A stretch of DNA of 64,000 nt from Siphonodentalium dalli (GCA_032622095.1 CP136066.1:95133319-95197318), one strand, 5' to 3'. Numbered from the stretch's first letter, positions 1-11,755 are shown. Numbers and translations are program-made. The notes: a model not told the origin generated them from the sequence alone.

Positions 1-583
1 TTGGATTATCCGAGCGAAGTTACCTGTCAAATACAAAACAATAGCAACCGCAGTAATATTATTTCCACGTGTCAGACAATCCTCCAAATTGTCACTATAA
101 ATCGGTATGATCGTATACACGTCAGTTTTTTTTTACAAACAAATAATGTAATATGTTCTTGTGTCAATGTAAGAAATTTACAATACATAGTTCACGTATA
201 AGACGTATAAGACGAAAGTATAGCATGTTTTGTGAGAAGGCATTGTGTGTTCATGTGCTAATCTACACACAGCTGGTCGTTGTTTATATCATTTGTGCCT
301 ATACCAGCAATAATACCACGTGTTCGCGTGACGTCATTGTTTGTATACAAAGATATCGCCTATTTATATGAATTATCAATGCATTAACCTTTTCCAATGT
401 ATATCATCAAGTTTTGATTAAACTTTGGTGTCTCATTTGACTAAATATACTTTCATCTGTAATTTCACTGAAACAGTATTGTTTACATAATAATGGTTTC
501 AATATGCAAAATCGGCGTTATTGGAGATTTATTAATAATACCGTAAACAAAATGTATAAATTTTTACATGTACTTGCTGATGA
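1..583. other. No gene or repeat recognised
   Basis: AT-rich unique-looking DNA. The short open frames have no domain, start context or coding bias. Confidence 0.5.
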
Positions 584-743
584 TACCGTAATGCCATAAA
601 TATGGCTTGTTGCCATTCCACTGGAAAGCTCTCACTGAGAGCTTTCCGATGAATGGCAACAAGCCATATTTCCGACTAAATCCTGAAAAGTTACCCATAA
701 TTCTGCTGTGGTTAAGGAGTCGATTATTGAGGGCATTACTGTA
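584..743. mobile_element. Family A palindromic MITE, left arm internally deleted
   Basis: The first ~10 bp of the left end (TACCGTAATGCC) jump straight to AAATATGGCTTGTTGCC. The right arm is intact to GGGCATTACTGTA. Confidence 0.85.
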
Positions 744-1014
744 GTTGTTTTACAGACTTTATAAAATTTATGTTATTTTGCATGAACCCACTTTAACATC
801 TTTTTTTGATAAATGTAAATCACCCTGGAATCTTTTTTAAAATTCTCTATAAACGGTCTTGGCATTGCAACTACTATGTAGTGTTGTGCCCAATTGTGGC
901 ATCATATTGTTTTATGTGTCATTGTATTAACACATACTAGTACTATATATATTACATGTATGACTTCACGCTGTGGAGATCGAACAATTAATGCGGGATG
1001 TTGGTTGGTTGAAG

Positions 1015-1139
1015 CACAGGAGCTTGGAATTTTGTCAAAACCACTCTTTTATTGGCGGAACCACCACCCGGGACCAAAGGTCCCGGGTGGTGGTTCCGCC
1101 AATAAAAGAGGGGTTTTGACCAAATTCCAAGCTCCTGTG
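1015..1139. mobile_element. GC-rich 125-bp palindrome
   Basis: Arms of ~60 bp pair almost perfectly from CACAGGAGCTTGGAATTTTG to CAAATTCCAAGCTCCTGTG, meeting at CCCGGGACCAAAGGTCCCGG. The inner ~40 bp are much richer in GC than the window. The sequence GGTTGAAG occurs directly on both sides (1008-1014 and 1139-1146), a possible 7-8 bp target duplication. Confidence 0.75.
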
Positions 1140-1207
1140 GTTGAAGTAACATCATGTCGAGACTCCAATTTGTTTCCATATTGTAACTCAGACAGGCAAC
1201 TGGTGAC

Positions 1208-1564
1208 TAGCCTGTCTTTTGCAGAATGAGGTCCCCAAAGGGTGAATTTTATGATGCTATCCCGCTATGCAAAATGTTGAACATTGTGATGTACACCCAT
1301 TGGGAACCTCGATTATTAAATGTGTTGTCTGCCAATTTGGGGATATAGAGAAACTAAACTAAAAAGAAATAGAATTTACATGTGAAGAAGTTTCTATAGA
1401 AATTTGATAATAAGGAAACTTTCCTTAGAAGTTGAGGCCCAAGCAGAATGAGGTCCCCAGAAGGTTAATTTAGTGATACTAGCTCGCTATGCGGGATAGC
1501 GTCACTAAATTCATCCTCTGGGGACCTCATTCTGCAAATGACAGGCACGCTAAACTCAGACTTG
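1208..1564. mobile_element. Family B element, double-hairpin type
   Basis: The left end (TAGCCTGTC, then GCAGAATGAGGTCCCC) has lost the returning half of its hairpin. The right end keeps a full hairpin: CAGAATGAGGTCCCCAGAAG to GGGGACCTCATTCTGC. The body (GATATAGAGAAACTAAACT) matches other family B copies. Confidence 0.75.
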
Positions 1565-1672
1565 ACTGGTGATTTAAATGAGCAGAATGTCATTGGAATT
1601 GGTCACTAAATAATAGTACGTTTTTAATCTGCTGGCTGAATGTAAATATAACAAGCAGTCGCAGACGGCGGT

Positions 1673-1772
1673 ATCCCCCGCCGAAATGTGCAGTTGGGGA
1701 AGTGCATTCTCAATAATGTTTGCGTTCTCCGCCGAAATACTAGTATGCAGTTGGGGAAGTGCATTCTCAACA
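1673..1772 (+). repeat. Direct repeat of ~55 bp, two copies
   Basis: CCGCCGAAAT is followed by GCAGTTGGGGAAGTGCATTC twice, immediately upstream of the ~170-bp tandem array. Confidence 0.75.
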
Positions 1773-1784
1773 AAAGGTGGGATT

Positions 1785-2505
1785 TTGTCAAAATGCCTGG
1801 CTTGCGAACTCATTTTAGAACTGATATTTGTGGAAATTAGCCATGTGACGTCGTCCATTTGCACTAAAAATAATAAACAAAGTCCAATAACTCTGCTGAA
1901 AATATCTGGCCAGACCTGGTTTGTGAACTCGTTCTAGATACTGGTCATGTGAACTCATATACCAAAAATCTTTGAAATCCGTTGACATTTGTGGAAATGA
2001 GCCCTGTGACATCGTCCATTTGCACACAACAAAATAAACAAAGTCCAATAACTCTGCTGAAAATATCTGGCCGGACCTGGTTTGCGAACTCGTTCTAGAT
2101 ACTGGTCATGTGAACTCATATACCAAAAATCTTTGAAATCCGTTGACATTTGTGGAAATGAGCCCTGTGACGTCGTCTATTTGCTATTTGGTAAATTCAA
2201 CAAAAATAATAAACAAAGTCCAATAACTCCGGTAAAAATATCTGGCCGGACCTGGCTTGCGAATTCATTCTAGGTAATGGTCAGGTGAACTCATATACCA
2301 AATATCTTTGAAATCTGTTGAGATTTGTGGAAATGAGCCCTGTGACGTCGTCTATTTGCTATTTGGTAAATTCGACAAAAATAATAAGCAAAGTCCAATA
2401 ACTCCGCTAAAAATAAATGGCCGGACCTGGCTTGCGAACTCATTCTAGGTAATGGTCAGGTGAACTCATATACCACAAATCTTTGAAATCCGTTGACATT
2501 TGCTA
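1785..2505. repeat. Satellite-like tandem array, ~161-175 bp unit, ~4.3 copies
   Basis: The marker AGTCCAATAACTC recurs at 1881, 2042, 2217 and 2392 (spacing 161, 175, 175). Each unit has TCTGGCCGGACCTGG, GAACTCATATACCA and TTGTGGAAATGAGCCCTGTG. The third and fourth units carry an extra GCTATTTGGTAAATTC. Confidence 0.88.
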
Positions 2506-3355
2506 TTTTTTGTACAAACTTGGTAGAATTGCTAAGAATTCAAATGAAACGCTTATGCTTCTTGTTTATATTCCGAGCAGGGCTATGTGATTATTTAAAA
2601 GTCCTATGCACTTGAGTTAGCATCCACCCATGCAATAAGGATAATTCGCCAGGATAGCTGTAACACTCTAATCCTTTGATCAACTTAGTACACACATCTG
2701 GATCACGGAAACAAACCTATTATATCGCTGCAGTGAATCCGTTATATCTCATGCCTACTATGATGGAAACATTCATAATATGATTATTTGTGATTGCCCA
2801 TTACTCTGCCCTTTGGGTTTAATTGTCTGCATATAAATGGTGTACGGGGTTCAGTTTTGGTTTGCTGTCTATTAAGCCAAACTCATATCAGATGCAATGT
2901 TCATACATGTTGTGGAATTCCGGTGAGTCGATCCACTCAGTCCAGTGTCAGATGAGTCACAAAAACATTGACAGTGGTGTGTTATAATATGAAGGTGTCA
3001 CCCCCCCCCCCCTTTTTGGTACGCCATATTTCTTGCTTATAAACTGGTATGCCATAGGCCAACAGAACTGTTCACTGATACACTATATTCCATCTGCTTA
3101 CTTTAAGTGGTACTCCAAATCCACTTATTGGTCATTGATATTACCAACTTATGTATTATAAAACAATCTTATGTAATATTCACTGTCTGCCGGAATATAA
3201 TCATGAAATTGGCAACAAGAGGACTCTTTTGGTGCCTTATGGTTCCTTATATGATGTATATTAGTATGTTGACCAAAACCTTCAATCCCGCTGTTTCAAT
3301 CAATGCCTGTGAAAGTGTAATACTGATATACATGTAGTCCCAAATTCCAGTATAT
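2506..3355. other. No gene recognised; one C homopolymer
   Basis: A C run at 3000-3012 is the only feature. The same holds for 3757-4374 and 4407-4669 apart from the hairpin entries. Confidence 0.5.
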
Positions 3356-3756
3356 TTAACCCTTTACCCAACAAACCGGCCAAAACCGGCCAAATAAAGA
3401 TTCAACAGCCTTAAAATATCTTCGGTCTGTCTCAATAGAACCATACAAATATGGATATCATTGGAACCGGCTCCTTGACCACATTGTGATAGTTACAGTT
3501 ATGCCCTGTGCCAATGCATTCTATTATATATGCGAGTCGACCATAGGTCGCCTCGCATATATAAGAGAATGCATTGGCCTAAAAAAAAAAAAAATTAACA
3601 CTTTTTACCATTTTTTCTTACATTCTTTAACAATTTTATAAATTTTTAATGTGTTAAGCCAATGCATTCTCTTATATATGCGAGGCGACCTATGGTCGAC
3701 TCGCATTAATAAGAGAATGCATTGGCACAGGGCCCTTCTGTTGGGTAAAGGGTTAA
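3356..3756. mobile_element. Family C palindromic element with TTAA ends
   Basis: It is bounded by TTAACCCTTTACCCAACA and TGTTGGGTAAAGGGTTAA. Inside are two hairpins built on CAATGCATTCTCTTATATAT and its complement, with tip GGCGACCTATGGTCG, plus an AT-rich spacer (TTCTTACATTCTTTAAC). TTAA at both ends with CCC next to it is the piggyBac pattern. No transposase is present. Confidence 0.82.
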
Positions 3757-4374
3757 GGAAGCTGGTGATAAAACATAATTTGCTGCTAACTCGAAACAGA
3801 CTTAACATTATGAGTAAACAAATATACCAGAATTTCAAGGATAGCCTTAATTCAAAATAAATTGATCAAAACATGCAAGAGTAAATCAGTAACTACATTA
3901 ATCTTCTGTATTCAGAACCTGGAAAATGAGTTAATTGACTGCAAGGAGTTCTCACTGGTGGAGAGCAGTGACTTTCCTAATTATATTAGGTGGGTAGAAT
4001 AACAAACATCTGAGCTATCCCATGTTTACCTGTATCCCAGACATAGAGGCTCCAAAACCTTTACGGTGGCAGGATTAAACAGTAGGAAGAGATATAGATA
4101 GAAAGAAAAGGCAGAGATATAATAAAACATCAGTTGCAGAACCTGATCTGATGAGATAGGTAATAGTTGGTATGATATGCACTTGAGCGCAGTAATGTTG
4201 CAGTATCAATGCTATGTTTTTATTTTAGGCCAAATCAGTTGAATTTGCAGGTTCACTGAACTTTTGTGATGGATTTAATAGGGGAAATAATTAAAATGAT
4301 ATATCATGTTTGGACATTAAATCTAATGAACATGTATGATGTAGGTAGCTTGCAAAAAAAATCCTGTTCAAAAT

Positions 4375-4406
4375 AAAGAGTCTGTATTCCTGAATACAGA
4401 CTCTTT
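4375..4406. repeat. Perfect 15-bp-arm hairpin
   Basis: AAAGAGTCTGTATTC and GAATACAGACTCTTT are separated by 2 bases. At 4444-4575 a looser inverted pair follows (CTGTCGCTTAAACTG / AATTTAAGCGAACCA). Confidence 0.7.
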
Positions 4407-4669
4407 AAATAGAAGAAAAACACAAAAATATGTACATTTAGCTAGTTCTGTCGCTTAAACTGTTCATGTCTGAGGGGGACATCTAAGCATCTATAAGGCA
4501 TGTCAACCGAGTCCAATACATGTTAGATGGTAAATCCCCCGATCAGACATAATCAATTTAAGCGAACCATTTGCTACATATTTTATCCATCACACAAAAT
4601 TTGTCCTTTGCATCGGAAAAGTGTCATATTTCAAAGGGTTTCATTCGTTTCTTCGATGACTCCCGTTTA

Positions 4670-4831
4670 TACAGTAATGCCCTAAATAATTGACTCCTTA
4701 ACCACAACAGAATTATAGATAACTTTTCAGGATTTAGTCGGAAATATGGCCATTCATCGGAAAGCTCTCTGTGAAAAGTTACCCATAATTCTGCTGTGGT
4801 TAAGGAGTCGATTACTTAGGGCATTACTGTA
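4670..4831. mobile_element. Family A palindromic MITE, inner right arm missing
   Basis: The left arm runs from TACAGTAATGCCC to CATCGGAAAGCTCTC, then jumps to GAAAAGTTACCC and on to CATTACTGTA. Confidence 0.87.
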
Positions 4832-4919
4832 TTCATGACGTGGGCAAACCAGAGTGCAGATAAAAAATAAATACTAGTATGCACGCCATGTGTTTAGTCG
4901 GCGTCTTGACACTTCGTTG

Positions 4920-5142
4920 ATGGAATTCCCGGAAACTTCACTTATCGGAATTGCAACTGGAACTGCATGTATTAACAAAAGTTTTTTATGAAGCAGATGT
5001 TAGAAGTATGTTAGAAGAGATAGAAAAGCACGTGTGTAATAAAACTGCTGTTGTTCTCGCGATGGTCATTGTTACCAACTTTGTATTAAGTTTTCCCATA
5101 AAATACGTTTTTCAAAGTAAATATTTTTACAAATTGCTATAA
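4920..5142 (+). pseudogene. Possible decayed exon fragment
   Basis: After a TGA at about 4917, the plus-strand frame reads WNSRKLHLSELQLELHVLT and continues through EADVRSMLEEIEKHV to a stop at 5140-5142. The first ~50 codons look protein-like, the rest hydrophobic and AT-driven. There is no ATG start in a good context and no recognised domain. The rest of 4832-5481 shows nothing else. Confidence 0.15.
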
Positions 5143-5481
5143 TTTCGGCACCATGAGGTGACTTTTTACCCCATTTTTGGCGATTTTTGTATGCATAAAA
5201 ATGGAATAGAGTCTGACCCTTATGCAAATAAACTATTAAAAATAGCCTTTTTATGAGAAAATGGTTTGGTGCATGCATATTTTGTGCAAATAGCCGAAAT
5301 ATGCATTTAAACGATATGCGATTAACTGAAATTGACTGTAGTACTTGTTTGAAAATAATTTTTTTCTAATAGTTTATAGATGTTTCAGAACCAAAAAAAC
5401 ATGTACTGTTATTCACATTTTGTGTCAATTGCAGTATTAAAGGTTAGTTGACATTATAGTTACCTTCGCCATTGGCATATA

Positions 5482-5698
5482 TACAGCAATGCCCTAAATA
5501 ATCAACTCCTTAACCACAGAAGAATTATGGGTAACTTTTCAGGATTTAGTTGGAAATATGGCTTGTTGCCACTCATCGGAAAGCTCTCAGTGAGAGCTTT
5601 CCGATGAATGGCAACAAGCCATATTTCCGACTGAATCCTGAAAAGTTACCCATAACTCTGCTGTGGTTAAGGAGTCGATTATTTAGGGCATTACTGTA
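5482..5698. mobile_element. Family A palindromic MITE, complete (217 bp, reference copy)
   Basis: This is a near-perfect inverted repeat: arms of ~105 bp separated only by a few bases around AAGCTCTCAGTGAGAGCTTT. Ends are TACAG(T/C)AATGCCCTAAAT and ATTTAGGGCATTACTGTA. The outermost TA on each side fits a TA target duplication, so a Tc1/mariner-type source is likely. It has no coding capacity. All family A copies in the window align to this one. Confidence 0.92.
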
Positions 5699-6992
5699 AT
5701 TATGTCATGAAAGTAGTACTTTTACCTAATAAAGCTTCATTGACCTAATAAATCTACATTGACATAATAATCAAACAGGCTTTTAATGTAGGCAATAGTT
5801 GTTGTGAGTGGTGAATAAAACCGATTATCAACAAGGAATTCTTTTTGAAGAGCCTTATTGGATGGCATCGATGATGGTATTACTGGTATACAATAATACA
5901 ATCTCTACAAGAATGTGTCAGTGAGAGTATCTGTCTTATGTACATCATAACCTGCATTGATATAGAAAAATAGGCCAACATGTATGTACATCTGGGGCCT
6001 GGTTGGTCCACTTTCGGTACAGCACATTTCTGTGACGGTACTGTCTGGTGACACAGTTTTAGTGGAACTGAACAGGTAAAAAATTAGTACCCTCTGCTTC
6101 AATGAAATCAACTTCCTGGTTCTTATAAGTGGATTTTGCCAAATTAAATCTATGCAAACAATTTATTGACATATTGCATGAATGCACCATATCGTTCATA
6201 TTATTCATAGTGAATACAAATACATAAAGTTGGTCGATTTATGTGCCAAAATGGTCACAGCAGTAGGGTAAAATTTCTCAATGCGTACTAGTTGAATTAT
6301 ATCCCAAAATGGTCACATTATGTGGGTGAATTCTCAAAGTGAATTTCTTTTGACTGTCCTGTACCAAGGTGGTACAGAATTGAGCTGACAATCACATGTT
6401 CCGTGGTGGTTGATTGTGAATAAATGGTGTCCATCACAGAATTGGGCTGTTGTGAAAGTGACACTGAAAATAGCTTACAGAAACGTGGTGCTCGAACGGT
6501 GACGAAATTCTAGAGAACTGCATCGTGATTTCATCGGAAAGCTCTCGTATAGATTTACCCTGTAATACATAATGGACCAAACCCTTGGAAACTTTATCTT
6601 TCAGAGCTAATTTTGGAATGAGATATATATGAGATATGCTTTCATCTTATCTTCCATAGACATGTGATAAGATACATGTTATGTAGCAACTCTCAATAAA
6701 TCATAAAAGTAATTGAGGCCAAAATGATGAAATTAGTATCTGGGATTCTGGGTAGGAGATTTATTTGGTGCAATGTTTAATGATATACATTTAAGAAATG
6801 GATGTTGATTTGCTTGCATTAGAGTATGGATGCAAGTTGGTCTGACATTTTGTGTGGAACACGCATATACATGTATCTATAGGTTCACCATCATGACTGC
6901 TTTCAAAAGAGGAGCAAATGACGTTGTTTATGTTACCATTCTAGAGTTATTGTTCTTTGAATGTCTGGAAATGTTTTTCCCTTCTGCGTAGG
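5699..6992. other. Mostly unique DNA with a family A crumb
   Basis: TTCATCGGAAAGCTCTCGTA at ~6532 is a 20-bp piece of a family A arm. Near 6236-6345 a weak duplication (CCAAAATGGTCACA, twice) is visible. No gene. Confidence 0.45.
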
Positions 6993-7212
6993 TACAGTGT
7001 TAATGTCCTAAATAATCGACCCCTAAACCACATCAGAATTATGGGATATTTTTCAGAATTTAGTTGGAAATATGTCTTACCACCATTCATTGGAAAGCTC
7101 TTGGTGAGAGCTTTCCGATGAATGGCAACAAGCCATATTTCCGACTAAATTCTAAAAGAATTCCCTTAATTCTGCTGTGGTTTAGGGGTTGTTTATTTAG
7201 GACATTACTGTA
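6993..7212. mobile_element. Family A MITE, complete, divergent subfamily
   Basis: It differs from the main type in both arms at the same places: CGACCCCTAAACCACATCAG on the left, GGTTTAGGGGTTG and GGACATTACTGTA on the right. The symmetric differences mark it as a subfamily, not simple decay. It shares them with the copy at 42277. Confidence 0.85.
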
Positions 7213-7411
7213 TCTCTGCCATCGGTTAATGGATCTCAATGAAATTTGGTATGGAACTTTGCCATCATGACTGCCCAATGACATTGTTTTTCATTTTCCG
7301 TTCTAGAGTTTTCATTCTTTGTTTATTTTCTATTTGGGTTTTGTCCTTCCCATGTTTCAATTTGACACTGTGGCAGTATGCCAGAACCTGCCGCGTACAT
7401 TACTTGAAATA

Positions 7412-7632
7412 TACAGTAATGCCCTAATTAAGTAATCGACTCTTTTAACTACAGCAGAATTATGGGTAACTTTTCAGGATTTAGTCGGAAATATGGCTTG
7501 TTGCCATTCATCGGAAAGCTCTCCCCGAGAGCTTTCCGATGAATGGCAACAAGCCATATTTCCGACTAAATCCTGAAAAGTTCCCATAATTCTGCTGTAG
7601 TTAAAGAGTCTATTACTTAGGGCATTACTGTA
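7412..7632. mobile_element. Family A palindromic MITE, complete
   Basis: Both arms are full length. A short insertion (AATTAAGT) splits the left end, and the centre is CTCTCCCCGAGAG. Confidence 0.9.
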
Positions 7633-8179
7633 TGTTAAACAAAGATAGAGAGAAGGCAGCTAAATGTTAGCCGAAAAAAATCATCTGGATGAAAGATATG
7701 TGTGGGTATACTTCATTATTTTAGTTCTTATTACATTCTTTCATCACATAAGAACACTCGACCCATTGTGCTTGTATAATAGCCTAGATTGAATATCTCG
7801 ACTAATTAGAGTAATTCATCTGATCTGCACACACACATGCACCTCTATTGTGGAGATTCTATAGGGTACATAACGCTCAGAGTTAGGCCATCCAAGTATA
7901 ACTAATTAACACCTAGTGACGTGATTTGACAATTTGTTGAATACCTATGACGCAGGGGACGCCAGGGGTATAATAAATTTTAGTAATAACACACATATTT
8001 ACTCAAGTTTTGATGCCTTAAATTATAGATCACTTTGATGCCTCATAATATTTAAAGTCATGTTTCCATAGTAAATCAATTTATTTCTTGTTGAGACAGG
8101 TTGAGACAAACATTTCATATAGAAAGTGTTATAAACTTTAATTAACAAGTGTTTTAACATTATCTGTAGGTATTCGCCA

Positions 8180-8843
8180 TGCAGGGCCATCCCAAAAGAT
8201 GGGGGTATACTGGATTACATGCATCCGTCCATTTGTCTAGCTGTCTGTCGTACCATCCGTGTGTCCGTCCATCTGCTCATATATCTCAACCATGGGTGAT
8301 CGGATCTCAATGAAATTTATATTTTTCACATTTTCCGTTCAAGAGTTATCCCTCTTTGTTTATCTGAAAATGTTGAATTTCTGTCCATCCACTCATATAT
8401 CTCAACCATGGGTTATTGGATCTCAATGAAATTTGATTTGCGGATTTGGCTTCAGGAGGGCTTTGAAAAGTGGGTTCAATGACGTTGCTCACATTTTTCC
8501 TTCAAGAGTTATCCATCTTTCTTTATCTGAAAATGTTGGATTTCTGTCCGACCGCTCATATATCTCAACCATGGGTTATCGGATCTCAATGAAATTTGTT
8601 ATGCAGGTTTGGCATCATGAGGGCTATAAAAAGAGTGTTCATTCACGTTGTTAACATTTTCCGTTCATTTACCATCTTTTATTTATCTGAAAATGTTGGA
8701 TTTCCATCCGTCGTTTGTTAGAATTGTCAAGTAATTTGTTCGTTCATCACATCATTTTTTCTCAATTTGGCTTCCGACCTGTCCATATTTCAATTTTCAC
8801 CATGGGGGTATCCCAGCACCCGTGGTGCATGCAACCTCTTGTT
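8180..8843 (+). mobile_element. Helentron-like element E1 with tandem core
   Basis: Order: hairpin-like CCCAAAAGATGGGGG plus TATACTGG, a CCGT/CTGT-rich microsatellite, three core units (8276, 8392, 8555; period 163 for the full one) with ATATCTCAACCATGGG and TTCAAGAGTTATCC, then a subterminal GCACCCGTGGTGC palindrome followed by CCTCTTGTT. No Rep/helicase gene is seen, so it is non-autonomous. Confidence 0.65.
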
Positions 8844-8870
8844 GTGACAGGTACCGGTTAGTATCAAAAC

Positions 8871-8935
8871 AATCCTGAAAAGTTACCCATAATTCTGCTG
8901 TGGTTAAGAAGTCAATTACTTAGAGCATTACTGTA
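8871..8935. mobile_element. Family A MITE, right half only
   Basis: It starts at AATCCTGAAAAGTTACCC and runs to GCATTACTGTA. It sits 28 bp after the end of the Helentron-like array at 8180-8843. Confidence 0.85.
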
Positions 8936-9532
8936 TGCTTGTTTACTTTTTCACAACTCCGAACCATTCACAATAATACAAAAACTGGCCATGTCAGTTA
9001 ATTTTGCAAAAAAATATATAAATGAGACTCTTGAAAATCCTGATGGACTGTTTGAGAAACAAATAATTAATTTTGGATGTCCTTAGACAAACAAGGCATG
9101 TATTTTAACACTCCTGTAAACATGTTGTGTTAACTCATTATTTGGGAATGGATTGAAGTGGAATTAAAGCTTTACTCCTGAGCTGGAGGTATGGAATTTA
9201 ACGCCTTTTATTTACCATTGCTAATGATTCAATCAATTTGTTCTGTCATTGAAACTTGAAAAACTTTTAAATGGAATTAACTGACATTATATTGCCTGGT
9301 TAACTAATTGGCCTCAATGACACCACAGACCCGAAATGACTTTCCTTATTTAACATATATACTTCGTTTACTTTGAAGTAAATCCGGAAGGTACTCAGTG
9401 CAATCTTTCTTAATTGTAAAGCCACAAATGACTGTTAATATCCCACCTATAATTAATTTGGTCAGCAGATAAATTGTTATATACAATCTTAATAAAGAAA
9501 TGTACCACAAGAACTTGTAAATATGCTAAACT

Positions 9533-9627
9533 TTAACCCTTTAATAATGGATACTCACTGACGGGTCATAGCTTGATTCCAATTCATGCATTTGTAGAAA
9601 TTAAATAATAAGTTCAACAAACGACCT
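9533..9627. mobile_element. Family D fragment (TTAA end)
   Basis: It starts TTAACCCTTTAATAATGG and ends with the internal word AATAAGTTCAACAAACGACC, where the family C element at 9628 begins. Confidence 0.65.
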
Positions 9628-10016
9628 TTAACCCTTTCAGTGCCAGGGGCCGATTTGGGTTGAATTTTTTTTGGGTATGCTTAAGCATGCTATAGCGAAT
9701 TTAAAAACAAACTGGATAAAACCTTAGGGGCATGTTATGACTCAAAACTATCACCAAGTATTCATAGTAATAATTTTGATGCCCATGAAAAACGTAAGAT
9801 TCCCTGGCACTAAACCTACAAAATAAGTCTGTTAAAGAATATAAGAAAAAATTATAAAATTGTAAAAAATAATAACAAATGAAGAAAAATTGTTAGGCCA
9901 ATGCATTCTCTTATATATGCGAGGCGACCTATGGTCGACTCGCATATATAAGAGAATGCATTGGCACAGGGCATATGGGTTGATACAAAAATCGGACCTG
10001 GCACTCAAAGGGTTAA
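9628..10016. mobile_element. Family C palindromic element, TTAACCCTTTCAGTGCC type
   Basis: Ends TTAACCCTTTCAGTGCCAGG and CCTGGCACTCAAAGGGTTAA are well matched. One intact 66-bp hairpin (CAATGCATTCTCTTATATAT, tip GACCTATGGTC) lies off-centre. It directly abuts a family D fragment on the left. Confidence 0.85.
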
Positions 10017-10388
10017 TACAGGCAAATGAACGGGAATCCATATTCCCTTACATAATCTTGATTCTGTTTGTTTCGGTTATTGTACATTATTTAAAACTTG
10101 AGGTTTCAAGTCAAATCAGACGAAAATATCAACCAGGACTATACAAGAGTACTCATAATTAATTTTCACAGGAATTTTATCAAAATTCGGTAATTTTTTA
10201 GTTAAAAGTATGATAAATTTCAACTTATAGTAACATTTTCAGAATTTGAGACAAAAATGTAGTAATTAATTTATCATATAGATGATTTGCCTAGATTTCT
10301 TTCCCAGGTTGGCACATATTAAACAAATTATTGGGGGGGGGGGGGTTAAGATTGACTAGATTTGTAATAGAAATATAAGTTCTCCACT

Positions 10389-10464
10389 TACAGTAATGCC
10401 CTAAGTAATCGACTCCATAACCACAGCAGAATTATGGGTAGCTTTTACTTAGGGTATTACTGTA
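10389..10464. mobile_element. Family A MITE, 76-bp remnant with both ends
   Basis: The left end runs to GAATTATGGGTA and is joined to the last ~20 bp of the right end (ACTTAGGGTATTACTGTA). About 140 bp of palindrome centre are lost. Confidence 0.85.
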
Positions 10465-10732
10465 TGCTTTCACATGCCAATGAAGTGACTGTGAAGATTC
10501 TGAGGAAATTGATCATTGATAGAAGTATTTCTCTTTCTTGGAAACAAAGGATGATGGTATCTCTTGGCTTTCATTTCCCTTCCTGTTGTCTCACCACTTC
10601 GTTAAATGAGACATTTATTGTGGTAAGCCAGCATGTTATGACTGCATTTAGGTAACTTTGGCACAGGTTCTTGTCATAGCTTGGTTATGTACTGCTCACA
10701 GTGCCAAGAAAATTACTGAGCCATACCCAGAT

Positions 10733-11006
10733 AAAGGTGCTCAATCTGATTTGATGGTCCCCATATCATCAAATTCCAACAACACCATCTTTTTAAATGC
10801 CGCTCAGTTATTATAGAATAAATTAATTTCCCGAAAATAAGGCTAACCATCGTCCGCTATGGTATATAATTTCCCAAAACATTTATCAACATTTTGTTCA
10901 ATGAAATTTGGCCGGATTGTCAAATATCTAACACCCAAAGCTACTTGAGTTATAATTATCCATCTCCAACCCACAATTTTGTCAGAGACCATCGGCTTGA
11001 CGAATA
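10733..11006 (-). repeat. Dispersed repeat I, copy 1
   Basis: AAAGGTGCTCAATCTGATTT through CCCAAAACATTTATCAACAT to GTCAGAGACCAT is the reverse complement of 22566-22852. Confidence 0.75.
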
Positions 11007-11122
11007 TTTGCCAGACTGCCAAAAATTACAAATCTTGGTAAATAACAAATTTCAAAAATTGATATCTGATCACTCTGAGCTTTGATGAGTGGATTCCCTC
11101 GACTCGAATCAAGTATGTTTTC

Positions 11123-11340
11123 AAGTCTTGAAATAGAGTGTCTGTCATTTGCAGAATGAGGTCCCCAGAGGGTGAATTTAGTGATGCTATATCCCGCATA
11201 GTGGGCTAGCATCACCAAATTCACCCTCTGGGGACCTCATTCTGCTTACACCTCAGCAGAATGAGGTTCCCAGAGGGTGAATTTGGTGATGCTAGCCCGC
11301 TATGCAAATGCAAATGACAGACACCCTATTTCAAGGCTTG
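11123..11340. mobile_element. Family B element, body deleted
   Basis: Outer ends AGAGTGTCTGTCATTTGCAG and GCAAATGACAGACACCCT are inverted. The left hairpin is complete, the right one cut, and almost no body lies between them. Confidence 0.8.
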
Positions 11341-11755
11341 TATGTTTTACCCTCGAAGCCAATAGTAATTTGGGAGCGTTAATTCTGATTGTGCATCTTT
11401 AATCAAATTGAGGCCTTGCTAGAGGACTTTTTTAAGATTAATGTAATGCGTTTTTTTTTTTTTATCCCAAATGACTGGATATAATAAGCTTCTATATTAA
11501 GCATCTTGTGATCTTTATATCATCAGCTCAGGCATTTGATATCAAAGTATTTCTTCATTTGTTCTGATTTGTTTGCATATTATGTGACAATTTGATTCTG
11601 CAGCTGTCACATTGAAAGAAAAAGAAATTAATTAATTCTTTGTATTACACACCTAAAGGTTATTTATAAGGATTTCTCAGTAAATTAAATGCGGTAATAT
11701 CACACCTGTGAATTATGTCCCAGGTGACACCGTGCACATGTTAACAGCTCTTAGT

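Larger units (their letters stand above)
7633..9532. other. Unfeatured DNA around element E1
   Basis: 7633-8179 and 8936-9532 carry no recognised gene or repeat. Confidence 0.45.
10017..11755. other. Unfeatured DNA between listed repeats
   Basis: 10017-10388, 10465-10732 and 11341-11755 hold only homopolymers (G run at 10333, T run at 11452). Confidence 0.45.
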
